From Halobacteroides halobius DSM 5150 (GTDB lineage: Bacteria; Bacillota; Halanaerobiia; Halobacteroidales; Halobacteroidaceae): a DNA stretch of 64,000 nt. Position 1 is the stretch's first letter; each line of letters starts with the position of its first letter. Shown in pieces: positions 26,677 through 34,910 of the stretch. A program made the position numbers and the translations under genes. Below the pieces are notes generated by a model. The model saw only the letters and a list, made by a program, of their open reading frames with translations, ran no database searches and was not told the origin of the DNA. The stretch lies in the NCBI RefSeq assembly GCF_000328625.1, contig NC_019978.1, forward strand, positions 2,542,001 through 2,606,000. The letters are read 5' to 3'.

Positions 26677-26686
26677 CCTTAATAAA

Positions 26687-26842
26687 TTACTTACGCTCAA
26701 AGGTATGACAATTTGTCATATCAGCTTTATTAGGATCATTAACTCCAGCATCAACATTAACCTCAATAGCAGATGCATTACAGTGTTCACTCTTCCAATA
26801 CTTACAGCTATCTACTGTACACTTTACATTATCTAATGCCAC
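26687..26842 (-). CDS. DUF1540 small Cys-rich protein
   Basis: A 51-aa protein with the Cys pattern VKCTVDSCKYWKSEHCNASAI typical of DUF1540, suggesting a small bound metal. The family is common in spore-forming clostridia and has no assigned role. I start at the GTG at 26842: AGGAGG lies 7 nt upstream, whereas a longer reading would put that Shine-Dalgarno inside the gene. It is divergent from cotJABC and has its own terminator. Confidence 0.75.
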   Translation of the reverse strand: MALDNVKCTVDSCKYWKSEHCNASAIEVNVDAGVNDPNKADMTNCHTFERK

Positions 26843-27003
26843 ATAAATCCCTCCTTGTTTATTAGTCACAAGGTTAGTATTTGAGTTATTAAAAAATTAT
26901 ATTCTTCTAAACTAAGTAAGAATTGATATTCTATAACAATTATGTTTAACAATTTCCTGATTATAAGAATATGATATAGCAAATTGATTGTGGAGGTGAT
27001 GGA

Positions 27004-27165
27004 ATGGATTATAGAGATAATTTTGGCGATGAACCGTGGGAATTGAAATTGGCCCAAGCTTATATACCTTTTCAAGTATATAATCAAGCCTATGAACTAG
27101 AGGAAGCCTTAAAAAAGGGAACTTTATTCCCTGAATTATACTTTCCGTACCACAAACAAAGATAA
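27004..27165 (+). CDS. cotJA: Spore coat protein CotJA
   Basis: A 53-aa coat component. The stretch LAQAYIPFQVYNQAYE followed by EEALKKGTLFPELYFPY is typical of CotJA. Shine-Dalgarno GGAGGTGATGGA precedes the ATG. It is followed at 12 nt by cotJB, and the three genes form one unit ending at the terminator at 28026. A minus-strand frame over the same region is a shadow. Confidence 0.88.
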   Translation: MDYRDNFGDEPWELKLAQAYIPFQVYNQAYELEEALKKGTLFPELYFPYHKQR

Positions 27166-27177
27166 GGAGGTGTTAAA

Positions 27178-27432
27178 ATGGATCGAGAACAAATGAGATT
27201 GCTTAAAAAGATGATGGCTTTAGAATTTGCTGGGATTGAGTATAACTTATATCTTAATACCCATCCCCAAGATAAGCAAGCACTTAGAGATCATAATAAA
27301 ATAGTTAGAGAGTTAGAAGACTTAAAAGAGTATTATCAAGAGACTTATGGTCCTATAATTGCTATGGAAGATAGTGAATGCCCTTGGCAATATCCTAAAA
27401 CTGCTTGGCCATGGGAGATAAAATATAGATAA
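27178..27432 (+). CDS. cotJB: Spore coat protein CotJB
   Basis: An 84-aa coat component. Family pattern: MRLLKKMMALEFAGIEYNLY at the N-terminus, LNTHPQDKQAL in the middle and PWEI near the C-terminus. Shine-Dalgarno AAGGAGG lies 6 nt before the ATG. Expected to be made in the mother cell under sigma-E; the promoter cannot be assigned with confidence. Confidence 0.92.
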   Translation: MDREQMRLLKKMMALEFAGIEYNLYLNTHPQDKQALRDHNKIVRELEDLKEYYQETYGPIIAMEDSECPWQYPKTAWPWEIKYR

Positions 27433-27459
27433 TATTAATAATTAAAAGGAGGAGAAAGT

Positions 27460-28023
27460 ATGTGGATTTATGAAAAGAAACTTCAACATCCAGTCACAGT
27501 AAATCGTACTGATCTAACAATGGCTAAATATCTTTATGCCCAATATGGTGGTCCAGATAGTGAATTATCTGCTGGATTGCGCTATTTATCACAAAGATAT
27601 ACTATGCCTACTGATGAAGCTAAGGCTACTTTAACTGATATTGGTACTGAAGAATTGGCCCACTGGGAAATAATTGCAACATTGATTTATAAATTAACTG
27701 AAGATGTTCCAGCTAAAGTATTAAAAGATGCTGGATTAGGTGCTCATTATACTGAACATGGTCGTGCTTTATACCCACATGATGCTGCTGGCGTACCATG
27801 GACGGCAGCTTTCATTCAATCATTTGAAGATCCAGTTACTAGTCTACATGAAGACTTAGCTGCTGAAGAAAAAGCTAGAGCAACCTACGAAAACTTAATA
27901 GATCTTACAAATGATCCTGGAGTAATTGATGCACTTAGTTTTTTAAGGGAACGAGAAGTAGTTCACTTCCAACGTTTCGGCGAAACACTTGATATTGTGC
28001 AAGATTATCTAGAGGAAGAATAA
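27460..28023 (+). CDS. cotJC: Spore coat protein CotJC (manganese-catalase family)
   Basis: A 187-aa protein of the di-manganese catalase fold. Metal-ligand positions are recognisable: TEELAHWEI (about 64-72), DLAAEEKARATYE (about 137-149) and EREVVHFQRFGE near the C-terminus. It may detoxify peroxide in the coat as well as serve structurally. Last gene of cotJABC, with GGAGG 6 nt before the ATG. Confidence 0.95.
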   Translation: MWIYEKKLQHPVTVNRTDLTMAKYLYAQYGGPDSELSAGLRYLSQRYTMPTDEAKATLTDIGTEELAHWEIIATLIYKLTEDVPAKVLKDAGLGAHYTEHGRALYPHDAAGVPWTAAFIQSFEDPVTSLHEDLAAEEKARATYENLIDLTNDPGVIDALSFLREREVVHFQRFGETLDIVQDYLEEE

Positions 28024-28025
28024 AA

Positions 28026-28054
28026 AAAGCCCTGCCTTTAAAGGCAGGGCTTTT
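28026..28054. terminator. Terminator of cotJABC
   Basis: AAAGCCCTGCCTTTAAAGGCAGGGCTTTT, a 14-bp palindromic stem with A- and T-runs on both sides; it can also serve the convergent PAP2 gene. Confidence 0.88.
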
Positions 28055-28065
28055 CTGGTTAAGAC

Positions 28066-28590
28066 CTAAATTGCTCCATGAATTAAATTAGAAAAATAAA
28101 TTCCAATTGCAGCTCCACTAACTATATCTGAAGGATAATGAACTCCTAAATAAGCCCGCGATAAACCTACTAGCACTGCCAATGATTGACTAATTAAAAT
28201 AAAATTAGGAAAATTAAATCCTACTGTTACCGCTAATGAAAAAATAGCGGTTGTATGCCCAGAAGGAAAAGAATAATTACGAAAAGAAGCTTTAGTTAAA
28301 TTAACCTCTTTTAAGATCTTATAAGGGCGATTACGATTGATAATTCGTTTGATAACTTGTACAACAGTGCCACTAATTAGAACAGATAATATAATCTCAC
28401 TGCCCACCTGTTTTAAATTTTGCTCACCTAAAAAAAATAATAATCCCCCAAAAGCAATTGTAAATATTGCTCCTCCAAGATGGGTTACTAAAGGCATTAA
28501 CCAATCTAATAACCTACACTTAATTCTACGATTCAAAAAATAGAATAATTTAATATCTTGGTTTACTATCTTTTGCAATAAATAAGCCAT
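28066..28590 (-). CDS. PAP2-family membrane phosphatase
   Basis: A 174-aa integral membrane phosphatase, probably undecaprenyl-diphosphatase or phosphatidylglycerophosphatase type. The three PAP2 motifs are present: KRIINRNRP (about 85-93), PSGHTT (about 109-114) and SRAYLGVHYPSD (about 143-154). Five or six hydrophobic segments. It would face the outer side of the membrane. It is monocistronic between cotJC and the NlpC/P60 gene. Confidence 0.9.
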   Translation of the reverse strand: MAYLLQKIVNQDIKLFYFLNRRIKCRLLDWLMPLVTHLGGAIFTIAFGGLLFFLGEQNLKQVGSEIILSVLISGTVVQVIKRIINRNRPYKILKEVNLTKASFRNYSFPSGHTTAIFSLAVTVGFNFPNFILISQSLAVLVGLSRAYLGVHYPSDIVSGAAIGIYFSNLIHGAI

Positions 28591-28684
28591 TTTTATTCCC
28601 TTCTTACTTTGTTTATATTATTATTTTATACTGTTTTAATTATTATATTATATTTTTTTCTACTTTACAATTAATAGCTTAAAA

Positions 28685-28704
28685 GGGTGTGGCTTTACAC
28701 ACCC
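28685..28704 (-). terminator. Terminator of the NlpC/P60 gene
   Basis: GGGTGTG-TAAAGC-CACACCC with TTTTAAG on the minus strand, directly after the stop codon. Confidence 0.8.
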
Positions 28705-28706
28705 CG

Positions 28707-29150
28707 TTAACTTATTTTAATTAACCTTCTGCCACCTGCAATCTTTCTCCGCCAGAATTTACGATTTAAAGTGCCTATTTCTACATTTTTGTCCTGTAAA
28801 ATATGAATAAATTGATGGTCATTAATCATTACTCCAGAATGAGTAACTATATCATCAAGAAGTTTAAAGTAAACTAAATCTAATACTTGTAGCTTATCAA
28901 ATTCAACTGGTTGACCTATTTTTTGTAGCCCCCTTAAATATCTTTCTGCATCTTCTTTGTACCAATCTTCTGGAACAGGTTCTCCATCACCATCTGGAAT
29001 TGTAATACCAAACTCATCATAAATGCCAATTATTAATCCTAAACAGTCTAAACCTGTAAGTGATCTTCCGTTATGTTTATACGGAATATTCCGATACTTT
29101 CTCACTACTTTTTCCATTTTATTTTCTAACTTAGTTATTTCTTCTTTCAT
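28707..29150 (-). CDS. NlpC/P60-family cysteine peptidase
   Basis: A 147-aa protein with the NlpC/P60 core only. The catalytic Cys is in LTGLDCLGL (about 30-38) and the catalytic His in VTHSGVMI (about 98-105). There is no signal peptide and no SH3 or LysM targeting domain, so it is a small cytoplasmic form or one exported in another way; phage tail proteins have a similar layout. It lies 48 nt after spoIIR. Confidence 0.82.
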   Translation of the reverse strand: MKEEITKLENKMEKVVRKYRNIPYKHNGRSLTGLDCLGLIIGIYDEFGITIPDGDGEPVPEDWYKEDAERYLRGLQKIGQPVEFDKLQVLDLVYFKLLDDIVTHSGVMINDHQFIHILQDKNVEIGTLNRKFWRRKIAGGRRLIKIS

Positions 29151-29198
29151 ATCCTCACCCCTACCACAGTATATGTAATAATTAGTAATCAGTGAGGG

Positions 29199-29837
29199 TT
29201 AGTTAGATTTAGAGAAAATATTTCCTAATTTAAGATTACTCTTTATCAACTTCGCATTCTCATTTAGATACTCTACTAGTTTAAATTTAAATTTTACTTC
29301 TAAATTCTTAGCTTGTCTACTTGTGAGATTAACCTTTTTAGCTGACAGATTATCAACTGAATCAACAAAACATAAAGGAGGAAATAATACGCACCACCAA
29401 TTAGCCCCTGCCCCATCTCCAATTACAACTTCTAAAGCTTGATAACTACCAGCTGCTAAAGTAAGATTACCATAACTTCGGGTAGGGAATTTAAATTCTC
29501 CTACGTTTAATTTAACTTGATAGTCTTTACCTGATTGATTAATTTCACGTTGTGCAACCTTAGATAGATAATCTAAATTATTAGCTATTCTCTCTTTAGC
29601 TTGACTTATGTTAGTTATATTTGTCAATAAATCTTGACTGGAAGCTATTATAGCATCCCTTACCTTTCTTTTTAATAATTGATCAGCCAATGTATTACTG
29701 TTAGCTATTACATGTAATCGTAACAAATTATTAGGATTATACCTTGATTTTCTAACCACAAAAGCAGTCTTACTCATAAATAATAGTAAGCAAATTAAGA
29801 CTAGACTAACTCCTGTTACTACTTTTACTCTGCGCAT
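29199..29837 (-). CDS. spoIIR: Stage II sporulation protein R
   Basis: The signal protein made in the forespore that triggers SpoIIGA-dependent processing of pro-sigma-E in the mother cell. The 212-aa protein has an N-terminal export segment (about 5-24) and the SpoIIR core: LLRLHVIANSNTLADQLLKRKVRDA, then NWWCVLFPPLCFVD. Its ATG has AAGGAGG 6 nt upstream inside the end of sigG, and the two frames overlap by 13 bases. Joint transcription with sigG is unexpected, because SpoIIR acts before sigma-G. Confidence 0.92.
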   Translation of the reverse strand: MRRVKVVTGVSLVLICLLLFMSKTAFVVRKSRYNPNNLLRLHVIANSNTLADQLLKRKVRDAIIASSQDLLTNITNISQAKERIANNLDYLSKVAQREINQSGKDYQVKLNVGEFKFPTRSYGNLTLAAGSYQALEVVIGDGAGANWWCVLFPPLCFVDSVDNLSAKKVNLTSRQAKNLEVKFKFKLVEYLNENAKLIKSNLKLGNIFSKSN

Positions 29838-30616
29838 TTTATTTCCTCCTTAACCTTAACTTCCTGTTGTAGTTTATTAAGAGCTTTCTTTTGAATTCTG
29901 GAGATTTGAGCTTGAGAAACTCCTACTTTTTCAGCAATCTCTGTCTGGGTCTTACCTTCATAAAACTTAAGTTTTATAATCAATTGTTCTCTAGCAGTTA
30001 GTTTCTTTAGAGCTTGTCTAAGATTAATTCCTTCTATCCAATTAATTTGTTCACTAGATTCTAGTTGATCTAATAATAATAAACTATCTCCTTCTTCCTC
30101 AAATACAGGTTTAAATAAGGAGATAGGATTCTTAACAGCTTCTAAAGAATGAACTATCTTTTCTCGGGGCACATCCATCTCTTCTGCTATCTCCTCTAAA
30201 GTAGGCTCTACTCCCTTTTTCTTCCTTAATTCTTCTTTAAACTTAAGAGCCTGATAAGCTATCTGCCTTAAAGAACGACTAACCCTAACTCGCTTATTAT
30301 CTCTAATATGTCGTTTAACCTCTCCTATAATCATAGGCACAGCATAAGTAGAAAACTTAACTCCTCTAGTAGAATCAAAGTTATCTACAGCTTTAATCAA
30401 ACCTACACACCCTACCTGAAATAAATCATCTATAGTATATTTATTATTTCTAAACCTCTGGAGTACACTTAGTACTAGCCTTAAATTACCACTGATTATC
30501 TTTTGTCTAGCCTCATTACTTCCTGCTTCTAGCTGCGCAAACAAATCCATCATCTCTTCATTAGATAAGACTGGTAACTCAGTTGTATCAAAACCTGTCA
30601 ACTTTACTCTTTTCAT
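29825..30616 (-). CDS. sigG: RNA polymerase sporulation sigma factor sigma-G
   Basis: The late forespore sigma factor, 263 aa. Region 2 contains VGCVGLIKAVDNFD and KFSTYAVPMIIGEVKRHIRD. Region 4 ends with EIAEKVGVSQAQISRIQKKAL. The N-terminal VKLTGFDTTELPVLSNEEM is typical of sigma-G rather than sigma-F. In many spore formers sigG follows spoIIGA-sigE; here it is followed by spoIIR and has a ger gene on its other side. Confidence 0.94.
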   Translation of the reverse strand: MKRVKLTGFDTTELPVLSNEEMMDLFAQLEAGSNEARQKIISGNLRLVLSVLQRFRNNKYTIDDLFQVGCVGLIKAVDNFDSTRGVKFSTYAVPMIIGEVKRHIRDNKRVRVSRSLRQIAYQALKFKEELRKKKGVEPTLEEIAEEMDVPREKIVHSLEAVKNPISLFKPVFEEEGDSLLLLDQLESSEQINWIEGINLRQALKKLTAREQLIIKLKFYEGKTQTEIAEKVGVSQAQISRIQKKALNKLQQEVKVKEEIKCAE

Positions 30617-30758
30617 CTAACCCACCCCTCTTCCATTTATTTCTATTAATATCATTGACAGGAATAACTGAGGTTATACATAAAAAATAATTTTTAGTAT
30701 AAAAATCATTTAATTACAAAAAATAATCTAATAAGAAGTATAGCCATGGAGTGATATT

Positions 30759-31844
30759 ATGAAGCTAATCTCAAACACTCAGTTTTTTTTAATAGTAATT
30801 AATTTTATAATCGGTAGTACTATCTTATTTCCACTTGGCATTAAAGCAAAACAAGATGCTTATCTGGTTATTTTAACAGGGGCTTTTCTGCAGCTTATTA
30901 TGTCTTTAATTTATTTGAAAATAAATTCAATATCCCCAGAAGATAATTTTGTACAATTAGCTAAGAAAATATTTGGAAAGTATTTAGGCTGGTTAGTAGG
31001 GGTTATTTATTCAACCTTTTTCTTATATATTGCAATCAGAAATACTAGAGATTTAGCTGAACAGATAGTCCAAAATTTTACTCCCCGAATTGATATAACC
31101 TCAGTTATTATTTTTTCTATTATTTTAGTAATTTATGCTACATATTCTAATTTATCTACTATTGGTAGAGTAATAGGTATTATTTATCCGTTTGTTATTT
31201 TATTTTTAGTAACTACTTCTACCTTGCTTATAACACTGAAAGGAGATTTTAGAAATTTACAACCTGTTCTAGCTAAAGGATTTAAACCAATTCTAAAGGC
31301 ATTATACCCTGGAATATTAGGCTTTCCAGTGGCTGAAACAGCTATCTTTATGATGATCTTTCCTAAGGTCAATACTAGTCTAACTGGTCTAAAAAAATCA
31401 TTTCTTATAGCTACTACTTTTACTTACTTAATTTTAACTTTAAATACTATTATGATGCTGACAATCCTTGGCTCGATGTTAACAGGAAAATTAACCTTTC
31501 CCTTAATTCAGGCTACAGAATTACTGGGCATTGAATTATTACATCTTAACTTTTTTATTTCTTTAGTAATGGTCCTGTCATTAATTATGAAAATAACACT
31601 TCTTACTTATGCAGGATTACAAGGCTACTCTCAGTTATTTAAAATTCCTTATAAAAAAATGACCCTTTTTATTCCACCGGTGATAGGATATCTAGCACTG
31701 CCTATTGCTAAGGGATATCCCCAACATATTAGATTTGGGTTAAATCAATCTCTTTATATAAATATTGTAGTTGGGATTTATATTCCGTTACTAACCCTCA
31801 CTATCTACTACTTTAAAAAAGGGATTAAAAAAATCTTTAAATAA
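30759..31844 (+). CDS. Spore germination permease GerAB/KB family, solitary copy
   Basis: A 361-aa endospore-germination permease of the APC-like superfamily with about ten membrane segments. It starts KLISNTQFFLIVINFIIGST, a typical GerAB opening. It stands alone and divergent from sigG, with no A or C subunit on this strand, but faces the second ger locus and shares its terminator. It could be an alternative B subunit for that receptor, with different specificity. Confidence 0.9.
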   Translation: MKLISNTQFFLIVINFIIGSTILFPLGIKAKQDAYLVILTGAFLQLIMSLIYLKINSISPEDNFVQLAKKIFGKYLGWLVGVIYSTFFLYIAIRNTRDLAEQIVQNFTPRIDITSVIIFSIILVIYATYSNLSTIGRVIGIIYPFVILFLVTTSTLLITLKGDFRNLQPVLAKGFKPILKALYPGILGFPVAETAIFMMIFPKVNTSLTGLKKSFLIATTFTYLILTLNTIMMLTILGSMLTGKLTFPLIQATELLGIELLHLNFFISLVMVLSLIMKITLLTYAGLQGYSQLFKIPYKKMTLFIPPVIGYLALPIAKGYPQHIRFGLNQSLYINIVVGIYIPLLTLTIYYFKKGIKKIFK

Positions 31845-31850
31845 AAAAAA

Positions 31851-31866
31851 GGGAGCTCTAGCTCCC
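31851..31866. terminator. Bidirectional terminator between the two ger loci
   Basis: GGGAGC-TCTA-GCTCCC with T-runs on both outer sides. On the minus strand it is followed by eight Ts and overlaps the last codon of the 84-aa gene. Confidence 0.85.
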
Positions 31867-32120
31867 TAAAAATTTGCTAAGTAATTATTAAGTTGTTTAT
31901 AAATAGGTCTCATTACTTTATCTAAAGCTTCAATAGGATTAGGTAGGGGAAAGTCAAGTAATATCCCATAGCTATAAACTACCCCTGTCAACATCAATAC
32001 TAAATAAACAGCAAGTTCCTTCCATTCTTTATTCTTAATTAAACCTTTAGTTTGATAATAGGCTATCATCACAAACAGTAAAGTAAGTAAAATTACTTTT
32101 ATTACTTGCAAATCTATCAC
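31866..32120 (-). CDS. Small membrane protein of the ger operon, 84 aa
   Basis: Two hydrophobic segments (about 5-21 and 36-56) with a Lys-rich loop between them. I do not recognise a named family. It starts 2 nt after gerAC and is clearly its operon partner. Small two-helix proteins encoded next to ger receptor genes are known as possible D subunits; that assignment is inference. Confidence 0.65.
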   Translation of the reverse strand: MIDLQVIKVILLTLLFVMIAYYQTKGLIKNKEWKELAVYLVLMLTGVVYSYGILLDFPLPNPIEALDKVMRPIYKQLNNYLANF

Positions 32121-32122
32121 CT

Positions 32123-33307
32123 CTAATCCATCATAATAGGCTTAGTAATCATCCCTAACCTCTTAATTGTTACTTTAACCTTAATATTTGTTTCAACAGT
32201 AGGAAATATTTGGTGCCATTCCTTCTTTATCTTTTGCCATTTCTCTGGATATTTTCTATAAATAGCTGGCCCATACCCAAAGATATCTGCTTCATACTTG
32301 TACTGTGCTTTCTCTAAAGCAGCTTTAATATCATCCTTAATCTGTTCAGCTATTAGTTTTTCTGTCTTGGCAATATTCTTATGTTTAGTTAAGTTGATCC
32401 CCTTTATTTGTTCTGAAATCTTAACCCCTGCTTTAATTTCTAGTCTAAATTTTATCTGGCCATTACTTAAAATGGGGGTTAACTTTGTATTTTCTTCTAA
32501 AATATCTACTGAAAACTTCTTCTTCTCCATAGGCCTAACCCCAATTAACATCCCACGTTTCATCTCTCCCGTTATCCATAAGTATCCTCTAGTTTCTGGT
32601 CGATTAAACCACCCCTTTAGTTTCCCTTTTTTAAAGATTGCCATGCCACTCATAGCAACAGTTTTCTTGGACGTACCTTTAACTAAGCTCTCTTGCTTAT
32701 AGGTTCCTTCAGGCGCAACATCGGGTATGTAAGTAGTTAATCTTCCTGTTACCTCATCATATTGCTTGTTAGCTAATCTAACTAGCATTTGCTTTAGATT
32801 GAGAGCATAAGTTCCTGCCCAACTTTTATAATTTCTATAGATACCCTCAATTTCTTGGGCCAAGGAATCCTCAAACCTAGGATTAGTATCTAATACATTA
32901 GCCGCTTTACCTTCTGTAACTACAAATAAGCTATTATATCTAATTTCTTGATTACGAGCAAAAAAATCTATTACCTTTCCTAAGCCCTGACGTGCAACCG
33001 CTTCACCAATGATGATAAGATTACTATGAAACCAGACTATTTTTTTAGGAATTTTAGCTCTTAAATTTTTAGCAGCCCTCATTACTGTATCTCCCGTAGC
33101 ACTAGCTGCCCAGATTTGATTTTTTACTCCTCCTCCTGCTTTTTCAGGACTAATCATCTGAACTATCACTTCATACTTTCCACTTTTTTCATCTAAGTCT
33201 ACTGCTGTTAAAATTACTATTCCTAACTGATCAACTTCTTGTTTTTGAGCACAACCACTTAAGACTAATAAACTAATTATTAAACCCAGTAAAATTTGTT
33301 TATTCAT
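32123..33307 (-). CDS. gerAC: Spore germination lipoprotein, Ger(x)C family
   Basis: The lipoprotein subunit of a germinant receptor. I start at MNKQILLG (33307), where GGAGAGGAAG precedes the ATG. An upstream in-frame start would add 12 residues before the signal peptide. The lipobox LSGC follows the hydrophobic stretch, so Cys at about 19 is lipidated. The rest shows GerAC features such as QLGIVILTAVDLDE and the FARNQEIRYNSLFVV segment. It overlaps gerAA by 8 bases. Confidence 0.92.
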   Translation of the reverse strand: MNKQILLGLIISLLVLSGCAQKQEVDQLGIVILTAVDLDEKSGKYEVIVQMISPEKAGGGVKNQIWAASATGDTVMRAAKNLRAKIPKKIVWFHSNLIIIGEAVARQGLGKVIDFFARNQEIRYNSLFVVTEGKAANVLDTNPRFEDSLAQEIEGIYRNYKSWAGTYALNLKQMLVRLANKQYDEVTGRLTTYIPDVAPEGTYKQESLVKGTSKKTVAMSGMAIFKKGKLKGWFNRPETRGYLWITGEMKRGMLIGVRPMEKKKFSVDILEENTKLTPILSNGQIKFRLEIKAGVKISEQIKGINLTKHKNIAKTEKLIAEQIKDDIKAALEKAQYKYEADIFGYGPAIYRKYPEKWQKIKKEWHQIFPTVETNIKVKVTIKRLGMITKPIMMD

Positions 33308-34910
33308 CTTCCTCTCCTTCCTGAGGAGGCTTTGGTTTAGCATTCTTTTTAATCCGTTGTTGATCCTCTTTAACTAAAAAGTTGGCCCGTTGATTCTTAA
33401 ACCATTCTGGCGCCTTAAAGATAGCATCCTTTAACCCTACTAAGTCAAGTGGAGCAAAAGGAGATAGATAGGGAACCCCAAAAGAGCGTAAGCTAGATAA
33501 ATGTATTAAAAGTGCTAACATAGCAAAAGTAATCCCAAACATTCCTAAACTACCTGCTAAAAACATAATCCCAAATCTAAGCAATCTAACAGCAAGTCCT
33601 AAATTATAAGCTGGAATCATAAAAGAAGCAATTCCCGTTAATGCTACAACAATTACCATTGCTTGTGAGACTAAACCTGCCTGCACAGCTGCTTCTCCAA
33701 CAACTAAAGCCCCAACAATACTTACGGCTTGACCAACAGTCTTAGGCAATCTTAAACCAGCTTCACGTAAAGCTTCAAAACTAATCTCCATCATCAAAGC
33801 TTCAATCAAAGAAGGAAAAGGAACTCCAGCTCTTGAAGCAGCAATATTAATTAATAAGGGCGTAGGTATCATCTCTTGATGAAAGGTTGTTAAAGCAATA
33901 TAAATTGAAGGAGCTAGTAAAGCTATTACAAAGCCTAATAATCTTAGTAGCCGAATAGCAGTAGGAAATAAAAATCTATGATAATAATCTTCAGAACTTT
34001 GAATAAAGTGGGTGAAAACTGCCGGAAGGAGTAGAGTATATGGACTGCCATCTATTATAACTACTACTCGTCCTTCATTTAAAGCACCAGCAACTGCATC
34101 AGGACGCTCTGTACTATTCATCTGAGGAAAAGGAGAAAAAGGTTCATCCTCTATTAACTGCTCAACAACTCCACTAGCACTAATTATATCAATATCTATC
34201 CGGTTGATTCTTTGTTTCACTTCTTCTATCAGTTCATCTTGGACAATCCCTTGTAGATAACCAATCACTACATCTGTCTTACTAACCCGACCTATTTTAA
34301 AGCTCTCAAACTTTAAATCAGGAGTCTTGATTCTCTTTCTTATTAGTGTCATATTAACCTTAAAGCTCTCTATAAACGCCTCTTTAGGACCTCTAACTAC
34401 TCGTTCAGTATTAGGGACGGTAACACTTCTTTTCTCTCCTCCCTGAATACCTAATGTTAAAGCTTGGTCAGAACCATCAAATAATAGCAGCCCATTTCCA
34501 TTTAATAATTTATCTATTAACTTATCAAATTTATTATTAGTGTTTACTTCGCCTACACTTAGCAATGAATTTTGAATTAAATCCCGAAACTGATTACTTG
34601 TGGGTTCAACTTCAATACTTCGATCTCTAGAGATAACCATTAACTCTTGTAACACATTATCATTAATAATCTTTTTATCTACCGTACCACCAATATATAT
34701 CAAAGCTGCTTTTTTTCTAACTTCTCTTCCAATTTTAAATTCCTTAATTATCAAATCACTTACATTTTCAAAAACACCTTTAAAATAAACTAGATTTCTA
34801 TCTAAATCAGAACCTAAATCTGCTTTATTGACTACATCATCAGTTATTTTTTCTTGTAACTTCTTAAGCTTTTTCTTTTTTTGTTCTTCTATAGTTAGTG
34901 GCTTCTTCAT
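33300..34910 (-). CDS. gerAA: Spore germination protein, GerAA family
   Basis: The A subunit of the receptor, 536 aa. A hydrophilic N-terminal half (VYFKGVFENVSDLIIKEF, then NGNGLLLFDGSDQAL) is followed by about five membrane segments from residue 300. Family motif seen: ISFEALREAGLRLP with PKTVGQAVSIVGALVVGEAAVQAG (read in two parts). The C-terminal tail is Lys/Pro-rich. The start codon shares its A with the stop of the preceding gerAB gene (TAATG). Confidence 0.94.
   Translation of the reverse strand: MKKPLTIEEQKKKKLKKLQEKITDDVVNKADLGSDLDRNLVYFKGVFENVSDLIIKEFKIGREVRKKAALIYIGGTVDKKIINDNVLQELMVISRDRSIEVEPTSNQFRDLIQNSLLSVGEVNTNNKFDKLIDKLLNGNGLLLFDGSDQALTLGIQGGEKRSVTVPNTERVVRGPKEAFIESFKVNMTLIRKRIKTPDLKFESFKIGRVSKTDVVIGYLQGIVQDELIEEVKQRINRIDIDIISASGVVEQLIEDEPFSPFPQMNSTERPDAVAGALNEGRVVVIIDGSPYTLLLPAVFTHFIQSSEDYYHRFLFPTAIRLLRLLGFVIALLAPSIYIALTTFHQEMIPTPLLINIAASRAGVPFPSLIEALMMEISFEALREAGLRLPKTVGQAVSIVGALVVGEAAVQAGLVSQAMVIVVALTGIASFMIPAYNLGLAVRLLRFGIMFLAGSLGMFGITFAMLALLIHLSSLRSFGVPYLSPFAPLDLVGLKDAIFKAPEWFKNQRANFLVKEDQQRIKKNAKPKPPQEGEEDE

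Noticed and set aside
26885-27003. Sigma-E promoter before cotJA
   Set aside because: GATATT and TTAACAAT near 26930-26955 match only partly and the spacing is uncertain, so I did not annotate it.
26866-27087. Minus-strand 73-codon frame over the cotJA region
   Set aside because: It is antisense to cotJA, has no Shine-Dalgarno and reads as random hydrophobic sequence.
30617-30758. Sigma-G or sigma-F promoter between sigG and the solitary gerAB gene
   Set aside because: Only scattered partial matches in a very AT-rich gap.
32298-32702. Plus-strand 134-codon frame inside gerAC
   Set aside because: Antisense shadow of a well-supported gene.
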